Assembly: GCF_900141635.1 (NCBI RefSeq)
Contig: NZ_FSRH01000008.1
Location: forward strand, 62,001-126,000
Length of the DNA stretch: 64,000 bases
Direction: 5' to 3'
Source of the DNA: Peptoclostridium litorale DSM 5388
GTDB taxonomy: Bacteria > Bacillota > Clostridia > Peptostreptococcales > Peptostreptococcaceae
Of this stretch, positions 41,722-51,166 are shown in pieces. Numbering within the stretch: the stretch's first letter is position 1; every line of letters begins with the position of its first letter. The translations under genes and the position numbers were made by a program. Under the pieces are notes generated by a model, which saw only the letters and a program-made list of their open reading frames with translations, was not told where the DNA came from and searched no databases.

Positions 41722-41738
41722 CGATATGCTATACAAGA

Positions 41739-41939
41739 TTATATGCTTACTATATTCTCGGCTTGTGGTCCTTTTGCTCCTTGAGCTACATCAAAAGAAA
41801 CTCTTTCGCCTTCTTCTAGTGTTTTAAAACCATCCTTTTGGATCTGAGAAAAATGTGCGAAAACATCTACGCCATCTTCTCCAGTTATAAATCCAAATCC
41901 CTTATCTGCATTAAACCATTTCACTGTACCGTTATTCAT
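41739..41939 (-). CDS. cold-shock protein, CspA family
   Basis: This 66-residue single cold-shock domain starts at the ATG with TTGGAGGTAT upstream. An in-frame ATG five codons earlier lies in that ribosome site. RNP1 is 'KGFGFIT' and RNP2 is 'VFAHF'. It binds single-stranded RNA and DNA as an RNA chaperone. The AT-rich 150 bases upstream probably form a long 5' untranslated region, as is usual for cold-inducible csp genes (inference). Confidence 0.93.
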   Translation of the reverse strand: MNNGTVKWFNADKGFGFITGEDGVDVFAHFSQIQKDGFKTLEEGERVSFDVAQGAKGPQAENIVSI

Positions 41940-42228
41940 AATCGATACCTCCAAATTTTATTTTTTTCTTAAACCATTTCGTACAAAGTAAATCAAATTA
42001 AAAATTTAGAGTTAATACGATTAATACCGATATAATTCTATTTCATTTTTAAATTTAATTATTTCCTACAAACTTTAATTAAGACTTATTAAGAATATCA
42101 TATTTTGCTGAATGTGGCAAATATTTCTTTTTGTGAGAAAGTATTTTGATTGTGTCTCTCTTTATTTATACATGTATATAACCATAATTCATCCATATTC
42201 AAATGGAAAGCTTAGAAAAAATATAATA

Positions 42229-42411
42229 GCAGATACGGCGATGTATGCAGCAAAGGAGCTTGAAAAAAATACTTACAAGTTCTTTGGATTTGGAATGAAA
42301 GAAAAATCACTCAGGAAAATCGATATTGAAAACCGTCTGAAATATGCTTTGGAAAATAAAAAATTTATTATACATTATCGCCGAAAATATATATTAAAAG
42401 TGGATCAATAA
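42229..42411 (+). pseudogene. GGDEF-EAL protein remnant
   Basis: The frame reads 'ADTAMYAAKELEKNTYKFF' and then a 'LRKIDIENRLKYALENKKFIIHYRRKY'-like stretch. This is exactly the junction between the end of a GGDEF domain and the start of an EAL domain. Neither the GGDEF active site nor the EAL catalytic motifs are present and no credible start is seen, so it is a relic of a cyclic-di-GMP enzyme gene. Confidence 0.7.
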
Positions 42412-42567
42412 TAGGTTTTTAAGCATTCTAAGTTGATATTTATCATATCACTTTTCAGAGAATATACCGTTTATGAGTTTATGCTAGGAATAGTTCCAAA
42501 AGGGTATAAAACCTATGTAATCAAATAAAAGCTGTGAGAATGGGGTGGTTGTAAAGGAGGAATTATC

Positions 42568-43728
42568 ATGAGAAAAAAAATCACTGTTTTGATTTCGACC
42601 GCGATTGCGCTGGTGCTTATACTATCACTGGTCGTTTTCGCCGATGAGACATGGACGATACCGCAGGGGCAGGTCGTGGACAGGGATGCCTTTCTTTCGG
42701 GGGAACTGGCGCAGAACCTCGGCATTGTCAACGGGGATCTTTTCATGGCCGGGAACAGTTTGAGCAATCAGGGGAATGTCACAGGTGATATCCTGATGGC
42801 CGGCAATACGTGCAATGTATCTGGAAACGTCGACGGAGACATAAGGGTTGCCGGAAACGTGCTGACAATCGATGCGAATGTGAAAAAAAATGCGTCGCTC
42901 GCGGGAAATAGTATAACGATAGGAAGCGGCGGCTCCGTTGAAGGCAGCGTGAGCGCTGCCGCATCAAGCATCATTATCAACGGAAAGATCGGTCGCGATC
43001 TTAGAGGTGGAGCAGGTTCGATCGCAATTAACGGTGAAATTGGGCGCGATGTCGAGATCGAAAGCGGAAGCGTAACTTTCGGGCCTAATGCGAAGGTTGG
43101 AGGTAATCTGACGTATACGGCTGAATCGAAGATTCAGATTCCTGAAGGTGTCGTTGCGGGAGAGGTTGTTTTTAAAAAGGCAAAACAGCCTGTGAAGCCT
43201 CCGAAAGCCGACGACATTAAAAAGGGTATAGGACCTTTCTCGATAGCCGGAAAGCTTTTCGGATTAGTATCGTACTTTGTGGTGGGTGCGTTGGCTGTGT
43301 ATCTATTTAAGAAGCCTTTCACCACCGCATCTGACACGATCAGTCAAAAGCCGTGGGCTTCTCTCGGTATAGGTTTTGTAGGGATTGTCGTTATCCCTGT
43401 TGCATTGATATTGGTAATGATAACAGTAATAGGAATACCGCTTGCGATGATTGTCTGGGCTCTTTATTTCATCGCACTTTATATCGCAAGGCTGCCTGTT
43501 GCGCTATGGCTTGGAAATAAGATTTTAAAATCTGACGAACGCACGATCATTCAAATGCTTCTTGGGTTGTTGATTCTTGGGTTGCTTGCGCTGATTCCTT
43601 ATGCAGGAGGCTGGATTTCATTTGTAGTTACTTTGTTTGGACTTGGAAGCATAATGATATGGCTGAACAAAAATATAGGGAAGCAGAAGGAACCGGTTGA
43701 ATTTGAACCTGGAAACGATTTGGAATAA
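42568..43728 (+). CDS. bactofilin-like polymer-forming membrane protein
   Basis: This 386-residue protein has an N-terminal signal/anchor (ITVLISTAIALVLILSLVVFA). Residues about 40-200 form short repeated beta-helix rungs ('GNVTGDILMAGNTCNVSGNVDGDIRVAGN', 'GKIGRDLRGGAGSIAINGEIGRDVEIESGSVTFG'), the polymer-forming bactofilin pattern. A linker (KAKQPVKPPKADD) and four to five membrane helices follow. The rungs would therefore be outside the membrane. A role in cell-surface organisation is an inference. Ribosome site AAAGGAGG. Confidence 0.78.
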   Translation: MRKKITVLISTAIALVLILSLVVFADETWTIPQGQVVDRDAFLSGELAQNLGIVNGDLFMAGNSLSNQGNVTGDILMAGNTCNVSGNVDGDIRVAGNVLTIDANVKKNASLAGNSITIGSGGSVEGSVSAAASSIIINGKIGRDLRGGAGSIAINGEIGRDVEIESGSVTFGPNAKVGGNLTYTAESKIQIPEGVVAGEVVFKKAKQPVKPPKADDIKKGIGPFSIAGKLFGLVSYFVVGALAVYLFKKPFTTASDTISQKPWASLGIGFVGIVVIPVALILVMITVIGIPLAMIVWALYFIALYIARLPVALWLGNKILKSDERTIIQMLLGLLILGLLALIPYAGGWISFVVTLFGLGSIMIWLNKNIGKQKEPVEFEPGNDLE

Positions 43729-43775
43729 AATCTGCTTTTGGAAATTGTTTGGATGAAAGTTTCTTATTTGTAAGG

Positions 43776-43816
43776 CTAACCCATTTTAGAAATTGACATG
43801 TTCTAAAATGGGTTAG
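43776..43816. terminator. strong bidirectional terminator
   Basis: CTAACCCATTTTAGAA and its exact complement flank ATTGACATG, followed by TATTTTTC. It lies between convergent genes. Confidence 0.85.
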
Positions 43817-43829
43817 TATTTTTCACAAG

Positions 43830-44387
43830 CTATTCGGGCAATAAGAACTTAATGTATTGTACCAGGACATACAAAACGATCACAATAGAAAGTATTTCTT
43901 CAAATACTACTATATATTTTAAGGAGTTTAATGCGTAGCCGCTGCTTTGTAAAAATGCACCTGTTTTTTTCATGGCGATAGCGCTTATTACAAAAGGGAA
44001 TGTAAAAGCCGAGTAGCTTGGATAAAAGTTTAGTTTTAACATTTTAGGCAAATATAAAATCACAGAAAATGTCATTACCAATGAAAGAACTGTCAAAAAG
44101 CCCATCATAATAATGCTCTTATCTTGGAAAGAACTCATATATCCGGCCAAGCACAGGCTTGCAGGTGCTGCAAATATTGCGTTTGTAGGCAATACTGGCT
44201 CGGGAATTCCTTTGACATATAAAACCCTGTATATTACAACAGGAAGCAGTGTCAAATAAAAAGCCACTCCAAAGACATTTTTATATATGGCTCCGTAAGG
44301 CATCATCAAATTTCCGGACGCAGCCAGTGCTAGCATTAATCCTGATGCAGGTATCGGCAGTTTTGCCGCTATATTTTTCATTTTCAA
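43830..44387 (-). pseudogene. TDT-family transporter with internal deletion
   Basis: This 185-residue membrane protein begins with the TDT (TehA/malate-transporter-type) start 'KLPIPASGLMLALAASGNLM' and soon passes into the second-half signature 'GIPEPVLPTNAIFAAPASLCLAGYMSSF', ending normally. Family members are about 310 to 350 residues with ten helices. About four central helices are missing with no frameshift. It may be a non-functional deletion derivative, though the frame is open and it could still be made. Confidence 0.6.
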
Positions 44388-44404
44388 ATCTCCATTAGCA
44401 CATA

Positions 44405-44602
44405 TTATATGTTTGATTCACTGGCTGATACTACGCCGTCTTCAATAAGCTTGTCAGCCACCCAGGCAGCAACCAACCCAGTTATAGTAATGCAGTGCTG
44501 CCTTCTTTCCTCTGAAGCAAATTCATAATTTCTGGTGATTACTCTGCAGCAAGTGCTCTTGTAATTTTCTTTTATATAATCGTGCAGTTCATTTTTATTT
44601 GA
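44405..44602 (-). pseudogene. remnant of a C_GCAxxG_C_C-type redox protein
   Basis: A startless frame reads 'NELHDYIKENYKSTCCRVITRNYEF' (in two parts), 'RRQHCITITGLVAAWVADKLIED' and ends. This is like the C-terminal half of the C_GCAxxG_C_C family of anaerobe proteins (a Cys after the 'Y-x-S' turn and a 'xxC-x-x-x' before the last helix). The N-terminal half and start are absent. Tentative identification. Confidence 0.4.
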
Positions 44603-44760
44603 AGCACTCCTTTTGTAGTATAAAATTTATCTATGGATATTCGAATTTGTATAGATATTTTTAGGAGCTAGCTAGCTTCTGTAGTTAGTATAATAGAGAT
44701 GTTAAGGCAGTTCAATAAGAGAAGATACGATGTGTACTAACACAGATTGGAGAATAAGGT

Positions 44761-46106
44761 TTGGAGAAATATTCGCAGATCATTGAGTATATAAGAGACT
44801 GGACTGAAAGTGAAAAAATGAAAGCGGGAGAAAACTGCCGTCTGTGAGAGAGCTTGCGCATAAATTCAAGTGCAGCACCATAACAGTTGTAAGAGCATAC
44901 AAGGAACTGGAAGGGGAACATTTCATATATGCAGTACCTAAAAGCGGATACTATTTAGTTTCAAAAAAGGGAGAAAAGCTTGAATCAGACAGTGAAATCG
45001 ACTTTTCAACTGTTCTTCCGGACAAAGAGCTCATACCATACAAAGAGTTTCACCACTGTCTGGATCAGGCTATGAATAAAAATAAAGATGAGCTGTTGTC
45101 ATATGGGTATCCACAAGGCTTGCCATCGCTAATAGATAGCATGAAGAGGCATCTTGAGGACTATCAGGTGTTTTGCAAGGCATCCCAAATTGCAATTACA
45201 TCAGGATCACAGCAAGCGGTAAACATACTCAATAAAATGGACTTTCCAGAAGGAAAAGACACCGTGCTAATTGAAAACCCGACTTACGAGCGAATGATTA
45301 AAAATCTGGAATTAAATAGGACAAGAACAGTTGGCATAGAGAGAAAGTTTGACGGAATCGACTTTCAAGAGCTGGAGAAAATATTCAAAAATGAAAATAT
45401 AAAGTTTTTTTATACTGTAGCACGATTTCACAACCCGACTGGGGGAAGCTATTCGGTAGAAGAGAAAAAAGAGATACTGAGGCTGGCGGATAAATACAAT
45501 GTGTATATAGTGGAAGACGACTACTTGGTAGACTTGGATACAAAAACCAAGAATGATCCCATATACGCATTTGACACAAGAGGCAGAGTTATCTATTTGA
45601 AGACATTTTCTAAAATATTGCTGCCGGGTTTGAGGGTTGCGGCAGCAGTGCTGCCAGATGATTTGATGGGTCAGTTTTTAAAATACAAGCAGTGGTCTGA
45701 TGTGCACACTTCTATTTTGCCGCAAGGGGCTCTGGAAATATATATGGAAAATGGCATGTTCAAGCAGTCTAAGGCGCGATTTCAAAAAAAGTATAGGGAG
45801 CGCATGAGATACCTAAAAGGCATATGCGACAATTTCGATCCGGAGATTTTAAGGGCAAATGTTCCGGAAACGGGATTTTTCGTATCCTTAGAGTCGAGAA
45901 AGAGGGTGAATCCTGATAAATTTATTAAGGATTTGGCAGCAAAAGGAGTGACCATAAAGGATACCAGAAGCAGCTTCATGGCCCGAAATGAATGCATGAA
46001 CCTGATTAGAATAAGTGTTTCGAGAACGGATACATCTCAAATAGAAGAGGGCGTAAACTGCATATATGATTACTTTGCAGACTTGGCCAAAGCAACTTTG
46101 ACCTAG
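44761..46106 (+). pseudogene. MocR-type (GntR wHTH + aminotransferase) regulator with frameshift
   Basis: The gene begins at TTG 44761 (LEKYSQIIEYIRDWTESEKMKAGE), loses frame at an A run (44831-44834, where one A appears missing), and continues in another frame as 'LPSVRELAHKFKCSTITVVRAYKELEGE', the GntR winged helix. The rest is an intact class-I aminotransferase-like domain ('AITSGSQQAVNIL', 'NPTGGSYSVEEKKEIL', PLP lysine in 'LKTFSKILLPGLRVAAAV'). Restoring one base gives a normal protein of about 448 residues. Without it, translation from an internal ATG at 44844 would give a regulator lacking its first helix. It could also be a sequencing error. Confidence 0.75.
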
Positions 46107-46133
46107 CAAAAATGTGAGTATAAGCAGAAAAAA

Positions 46134-46159
46134 AGCAGGTGGTATCACCTGCTTTTTTT
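46134..46159. terminator. bidirectional terminator
   Basis: AGCAGGTG and CACCTGCT flank GTAT, with A's before and TTTTTTT after. It serves the MocR-type gene and the convergent leucine-rich-repeat gene. Confidence 0.88.
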
Positions 46160-46201
46160 CATTTGAAGCAAAGATTCTGTTGTCCGGCTGCCCGAATAGC
46201 T

Positions 46202-47986
46202 CTATCTCTCCAGATATTTAATATCGTCGCAGTATTTACTAACAGGCGAATAGTCGCCTATGGGGTTGTTTTCAATGTTCAAATAATCCAGCCCATCCAT
46301 ATTGCCAAGGCAGGAGATGTCGCTTACAAGATTGCCGGCAAGCTGCAGATCACTTAGCTGGGTCAAATTGCTTACTGGCGAGATATCGGATATAAGGTTT
46401 TCGGAAAGATCCAAGTAGTTTAATTTAGTCAATGTACTTAGTGATGATATGTCACTTATCTGATTTCCACAAATATCCAATTCGGTCAGTAGGCTCAAGC
46501 TCTTCAGCGGGGATATGTCCGCTATTTGATTTTCGCTTAGGGACAAAGAGTCCAGTCTGGTCAAATTGCCAAGCGCGGATATGTCTTTTACCTGATTTTG
46601 GCTGGCATCAAGGATATACAGACGGACCATTGAGCCGACAGGGGAAATATCATGTATGTAGTTGCGGGAAATATCAAAATCATATAAATTGATTAATGAT
46701 GCGAGCGGTGTAATGTCGCTTATATGGTTGTCCTCCAGACGCAGGTCCTCCAAGTAGATCAACGAGCCGAGCGGCGACACGTCCTGTATCTGGTTGCCTG
46801 CAAGGTCTAAATCGTATAAATTTTTCAAACCATTGAGTGCAGATATATCACCTATTCGATTGTAGCTCATGGACAGTGATGACAAATTGCGCAAATAGCC
46901 AATTGCTGAAATATCGCTTATATTGTTGGAGCTAAAGTCCAAGGACTCCAAATTGGTTGCGTTTTTAAGCGCGGAAATACCGCTTATTTGATTGTCGTCA
47001 ATATGAAGGCATGACAGCTTAGACAAATTGCTAAGCGCAGATATATCGCTTATGCTGTTGCTGTCCATGTATAGGTCTGCTAAACCTGTCAATGAACCAA
47101 GCGGTGAGATGTCGTGTATTCGGTTTGAAGAAATGAATAAAGTCTCCATATTCGTCAAAGAGGAGAGAGACGATATGTCGCTTATCTGGTTATCTTCAAG
47201 AGACAGAGAATTTAGCTCTGTCAATTTGCCAAGCGCAGATATGTCGCTTATGTGATTTCCTTCAAGGTTCAGATGAGTCAGATTTTTCAAACTGCCTATG
47301 TCTGATATGTCGCTTACTTTATTGCTTTCAAGAGACAGGTATTTTAGATTGACTAGTTTTTCAAGCGCAGATAGGTCGCTTATATTGTTGGCGTCAAGGT
47401 CTAAATATTCCAAACTGCTCAAAGAACTAAGATTGGATATGTCACTTATTTTGTTTTCTGAAATCCCCAGGCTGGTTAAACCTGTCAAATTGCCAAGCGA
47501 GGATATGTCATTTATATTGTTGCTGCCTAAATCCAAGTCCTCTAGACCGGTCAAATCGCCCAGCGGAACAAGGTCGGTTATGTTGTTACTGGCAAGGTTT
47601 ATGTAATTCAAATTCTTCAAAGTGCTAAGTTGAGACAGGTCGCTTATTTCGTTGTTTGGGAGATCTAACTCGGACAAGTTTGAAAAATACTGTATGCCCT
47701 CTATGCTTTTGATGGAATAACCTGGAGCTGAAATGTAGTCTACATTTTCAATATCTGACTTGCATATGTCACCCTCGGACTTGCCTATGGCTTGCCTTAC
47801 GGCAGATTCGAAATTTTGGTCTGGAAATTCAATTACATTGTCATTTACACTTGCGGAGATTGACTGGGAATTTACTCTGCCGCGGATGACTTTTGCTGCG
47901 CTGGAATCAACAGCAGCATAGGATATTGAAGCAGATGAAAACAGCAGTGTCGATGCGAGAAATAGAGCTGAAAATCTTTTTTTCAT
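46202..47986 (-). CDS. secreted leucine-rich-repeat protein, internalin-type repeats
   Basis: This 594-residue protein has a Sec signal peptide (KRFSALFLASTLLFSSASISYAA). After a cap region (FPDQNFESAVRQAIGKSEGDI) come about 22 repeats of 22 residues of the form 'L-x-x-L-x-x-L-x-x-L-x-x-N-x-I-x-D-I-S-x-L', ending near residue 580. This is the SD22/internalin LRR class, which makes a curved protein-binding surface. There is no LPXTG, SLH or membrane anchor, so it is probably released or held by another protein. The start lies after AGGGGG with an AT-rich promoter region upstream. Confidence 0.88.
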   Translation of the reverse strand: MKKRFSALFLASTLLFSSASISYAAVDSSAAKVIRGRVNSQSISASVNDNVIEFPDQNFESAVRQAIGKSEGDICKSDIENVDYISAPGYSIKSIEGIQYFSNLSELDLPNNEISDLSQLSTLKNLNYINLASNNITDLVPLGDLTGLEDLDLGSNNINDISSLGNLTGLTSLGISENKISDISNLSSLSSLEYLDLDANNISDLSALEKLVNLKYLSLESNKVSDISDIGSLKNLTHLNLEGNHISDISALGKLTELNSLSLEDNQISDISSLSSLTNMETLFISSNRIHDISPLGSLTGLADLYMDSNSISDISALSNLSKLSCLHIDDNQISGISALKNATNLESLDFSSNNISDISAIGYLRNLSSLSMSYNRIGDISALNGLKNLYDLDLAGNQIQDVSPLGSLIYLEDLRLEDNHISDITPLASLINLYDFDISRNYIHDISPVGSMVRLYILDASQNQVKDISALGNLTRLDSLSLSENQIADISPLKSLSLLTELDICGNQISDISSLSTLTKLNYLDLSENLISDISPVSNLTQLSDLQLAGNLVSDISCLGNMDGLDYLNIENNPIGDYSPVSKYCDDIKYLER

Positions 47987-48524
47987 TGTGCTACCCCCTT
48001 AGGTTTGTATATTTATTAACTAAATTATACCATGTTATTTAATGTGAAAGTTAGGAAGTTTTGTCGATGGATTTAATGCATGTTTGACTCTTGAACTGAG
48101 TTATAAATTTATTTTTTGCATGTTTTTCATGGAATTCACGGTTTGTGATCAGCAGCTTTAACTTGATTACTTCAGTCTGGGGAGGTTCAAGTCCATAGAA
48201 ATTAATAGGCAGATGGAGGTTGGTTTATATTTGAATTTCATGTGCAGCAGGTGCCTGGATTGTCCTTTTCACGGCTATACTGAATGTAGAATACTGATGT
48301 TTTTTTGAATGGTGCCGAGATAGAAACGGTTTCGAAGTTATCGCATAACCCGATTAATGCCTCAAAGATAGTTCTGCAAAAGCCGAGAGGAGTGCAACGT
48401 GCAGTGCCTTGTATAGTATGCTGCATTAAAATTTGTGATACTGCAGCATCGTGTAATGGGTATATACACATAAACAATGCGATATTTTGAAAGTGAAAAG
48501 TATAAGGAGAAGGGGTGATTTGGA
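47987..48524. other. 538-base gap without a convincing gene
   Basis: I see short open frames on both strands (for example one encoding 'CSRCLDCPFHGYTEC' near 48,242), but none has a ribosome site and a normal length. The left end must contain the promoter of the leucine-rich-repeat gene (TATAAT-like elements near 48,030 on the minus strand). The rest may be decayed coding sequence. Confidence 0.4.
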
Positions 48525-48767
48525 ATGCTAAGCGGTGTTATATACAAGATATTTTTGAACAAAGAGGGAAGCCTCGACATAGCGGAAATTCACGAGGAGG
48601 ACTACGTGGCATGGGAGGGCAGGGACTTCATGACTGATGGGAACGGAAATGAACTGAGGTTTGACTCTAAAATGGAGGCTGCCGAGTGGATGAGGGAAAA
48701 CTGCGTTCCTGAACTCATATCATATGAGTTCAAAAAGGTGGACTGGTCAGCGTACAGGAAAAAGTAG
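48525..48767 (+). CDS. small protein, function unknown
   Basis: This is an 80-residue acidic protein with an AGAAGGGGTGA ribosome site. It contains 'VIYKIFLNKEGSLDIAEIHEEDYVAWEGRDFMTDGNGNELRFDSKMEAAEWMRENC', which looks like a small alpha/beta fold with two aromatic-rich strands. It is followed by a strong terminator. No family recognised. Confidence 0.6.
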   Translation: MLSGVIYKIFLNKEGSLDIAEIHEEDYVAWEGRDFMTDGNGNELRFDSKMEAAEWMRENCVPELISYEFKKVDWSAYRKK

Positions 48768-48822
48768 CAGCGCAGCAAGGTGGCCATAGGTAGCTTTATT
48801 TGTAAAAATTATTGGAAAGTTT

Positions 48823-48848
48823 AAGCCCGGGGAATATTCCCCGGGCTT
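48823..48848. terminator. bidirectional terminator
   Basis: AAGCCCGGGGAAT and its complement form a perfect 13-bp palindromic stem with TTTTA following. It is shared by the small gene and the convergent symporter gene. Confidence 0.88.
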
Positions 48849-50234
48849 TTACATGCAAGTATTGGTCTGAGCGGATTTGCTTTTTTTTGTCTTAGCCCTT
48901 AAAAATGCGTATGAGAGCGATCCGAGTATCCCCACATATATTGAGCTTATATTGTCCAGCCCAAGGAGTATCCAAGCTATGCTTAATATAGGCCCTATTA
49001 TGACATAAATGCTCTCGTGGCGCCTCGATATGGAATCCGGAAAATAAAGTGCAACGAGCACAGGCACGAATACTGGAGTCGCTCTGAAAATCATTGAGAG
49101 GAATCCCCAGCTTAAAATCATTGAATTGTCGTTTGAAACGACTATGAAATAAATGGCTGAAATTATAATGGCTATCATGATTCGCATGGACCTTATGCTT
49201 TGGGAGTCGCTCCTAGAAGGAAACATGGGGGATATAACATCCCTCGAGCATATCGTGGTTATGCCAAGTGCAAGCCCCGCCCCGGTGGCCACTGAAGATA
49301 TTAAAACAGCAGCTATCGAAAGCCCCGCCACTACAGGATGGGTATTATTTGTTACAAACAGCACAAACGCGTCCCTTGCGGCAATGTCCGGAGAAACTGT
49401 CCTCATGTACATGCCTATCATTGTGCACACAAGCCCTATAGGAGGTATCATGAATGCTGTAAGCAGGCAGCTTCTTTTGAGGACATGTTTGTCCCTTGCA
49501 GACATTACAGACTGGAAATAAATCTGGGTGCATGTCACCCCAAGAACCGTCGAAATCGGAAGCGACAGGTCCTTTAAAAATCCGTTTGAAAAAGGGTTAA
49601 ACCACGGATCAGGGGAAAAGCTCATAGCTGCAAGTGGTATGAAATCATATTCAAAAAGCAAGTACATCCCGCAGACTATGCTTGTGGAGTAAAGAAGAAC
49701 CGTCTTTATTCCACCAACTATGGTCCCGCCCCAAAATCCGCCGAATATTACATATCCTCCTATCAAAGCGCAAACTATAAGAGCGGATATGTGTATGTCG
49801 AAATCTAAAACCGAGCTGAATATTGAAACCGATGCGAGCACCTGCCCGTTTATATGTATGAACATGCCAAGGCAAAGAACTGTGCAGGCCGCGGTTTTAG
49901 CCCTGTCGCCAAAGAATTTGCCTATGACGCCCGTAACCGTCATGAACTCCTTTTTTTCGGTGAGTTTCCCGTAAAAAAAGTAAAGCACAATGCTGGATAT
50001 GCTAAGGCCGAGTGTAAACCATATCGCCCCGAGCCCGCGTTCGAACGCCATCTGGCTTGTGCCTACGGTGGATGCCCCGCCTATTATTGCTCCCATGAGC
50101 ATGCTGGTAACTCCCACTGTCCCCAGACGGCCCCCGCCTATCAAAAAATCCTTTGAGTCCTTTACAAGCTTTTTGCTCATATAGCCTGCAAACAGAGTAA
50201 GTAGAATTGTCACGTAAAAAGTCCAAAGTATCAC
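48849..50234 (-). CDS. sodium:solute symporter family protein
   Basis: This 461-residue protein has about 12 to 13 membrane helices. SSS-family features are the N-terminal 'AGYMSKKLVKDSKDFLIGGGRLGTVGVTSMLMGAIIGGASTVGTSQMAFERGLGAIWF', 'VIFGGFWGGTIVGGIKTVLLY' and 'LSLPISTVLGVTCTQIYFQSVMSARD'. This subgroup in anaerobes is uncharacterised. The substrate is unknown. The start is preceded by AGAAGGTGATAC. Confidence 0.88.
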   Translation of the reverse strand: MILWTFYVTILLTLFAGYMSKKLVKDSKDFLIGGGRLGTVGVTSMLMGAIIGGASTVGTSQMAFERGLGAIWFTLGLSISSIVLYFFYGKLTEKKEFMTVTGVIGKFFGDRAKTAACTVLCLGMFIHINGQVLASVSIFSSVLDFDIHISALIVCALIGGYVIFGGFWGGTIVGGIKTVLLYSTSIVCGMYLLFEYDFIPLAAMSFSPDPWFNPFSNGFLKDLSLPISTVLGVTCTQIYFQSVMSARDKHVLKRSCLLTAFMIPPIGLVCTMIGMYMRTVSPDIAARDAFVLFVTNNTHPVVAGLSIAAVLISSVATGAGLALGITTICSRDVISPMFPSRSDSQSIRSMRIMIAIIISAIYFIVVSNDNSMILSWGFLSMIFRATPVFVPVLVALYFPDSISRRHESIYVIIGPILSIAWILLGLDNISSIYVGILGSLSYAFLRAKTKKSKSAQTNTCM

Positions 50235-50360
50235 TGTATCACCTTCTGTAAGTATAGTATTTGTGTTGCTTGCAAGACCGCATGCGGACCAACCTAATTA
50301 TACCACTTTTGCGTGAAAATGATAGCGAATTTATAAAACACTGATATACTACAAAAAAGA

Positions 50361-50405
50361 TTAAGCGGCCTCAGGCATATGGAATTTAGGACTGAGGCCG
50401 CTTAA
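50361..50405 (-). terminator. strong hairpin terminator
   Basis: TTAAGCGGCCTCAG and its exact complement flank a 17-base loop. On the minus strand the stem is followed by ATCTTTTTT, fitting termination of the small genes upstream (50,474 to 51,166). Confidence 0.75.
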
Positions 50406-50473
50406 TCAAGTTTTTATTGCTGTGCTGTCTATTTGATATGGGTAGCTATAGCCATTAATAAAAAATAGCCTAG

Positions 50474-50713
50474 TCATATATGCATTTGTATATCCTCTGA
50501 TTTGTATATACGATTGTTTTCACTGATATTTTTGATCTTTGAATCACAGTTGAATTTTTTAATGTTGGTTTTTGCTTTTTTTAAGAAATTTTCAAATTTA
50601 ACCATGGACTCTCCCTCGGGATTAAAATGAGCTGTAAAGGAAATGATTGGTTCAATCCCTTGATGCATAAGCTGTTTGAAGTGTTGCGGAAGTATAAGTT
50701 CAAACAATTTCAC
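50474..50713 (-). CDS. small protein, function unknown, possibly a gene fragment
   Basis: This is a 79-residue frame from a GTG with a weak ribosome site. It reads 'KLFELILPQHFKQLMHQGIEP' and 'SFTAHFNPEGESMVKFENFLKKAKTN', which looks like genuine protein. It follows the preceding 59-codon frame by only five bases with a change of frame, so the two may be one gene broken by a frameshift. No family recognised. Confidence 0.4.
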   Translation of the reverse strand: MKLFELILPQHFKQLMHQGIEPIISFTAHFNPEGESMVKFENFLKKAKTNIKKFNCDSKIKNISENNRIYKSEDIQMHI

Positions 50714-50718
50714 TTATA

Positions 50719-50898
50719 TCAAGTGAATGAAAGTATTCGTGATATCAAGTCGATTCTTTTTTCGTGACAGCTAGAAGTTTTTTCCATAGGGGCTTTTGGC
50801 TCCAACAAGATATGCTCAGTATTCTCACGTGTTAGATAGAACCAATCAACTACTATCGCAGATATAATTTTTCTTTTGAATATTAAACATTTCCTCAT
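50719..50898 (-). CDS. small protein, function unknown
   Basis: This is a 59-codon frame whose ATG is preceded by AAAGGGGTGTA, a strong ribosome site. It begins MRKCLIFKRKIISAIVVDWF and is basic with a short hydrophobic stretch. The stop is five bases before the next GTG frame. It may be the true start of a now-split gene. No family recognised. Confidence 0.4.
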   Translation of the reverse strand: MRKCLIFKRKIISAIVVDWFYLTRENTEHILLEPKAPMEKTSSCHEKRIDLISRILSFT

Positions 50899-50989
50899 AA
50901 CTACACCCCTTTAGTTATTTTATATTCAAGTGTTTGAGGCTCCAGAATAAAACTGCATAGTGTCAAATGCTAAATAGCACGCAAAACTA

Positions 50990-51166
50990 CTATAATTTTT
51001 CTTTGGAGTCTTTAACATACTCGTTTTTATCGGGATATGTTTTAGTTAGATTCCCAGAAATTTTAGCGGGGGAGTCCGACTTCGAATTGCTGTTTTTGAA
51101 TCTTCCTGTGAAATGGCTTTGCTCGTCGTAATATTCCGTCATCATTTTTTTAACAGTTTTTATCAT
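50990..51166 (-). CDS. small basic protein, function unknown
   Basis: This 58-residue Ser/Lys-rich protein starts at an ATG with GAGGAGGTAATTT upstream, an excellent ribosome site. It begins MIKTVKKMMTEYYDEQSHF and is otherwise low-complexity (NSNSKSDSPAK). Composition suggests a disordered or nucleic-acid-binding peptide. No family recognised. Confidence 0.5.
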   Translation of the reverse strand: MIKTVKKMMTEYYDEQSHFTGRFKNSNSKSDSPAKISGNLTKTYPDKNEYVKDSKEKL

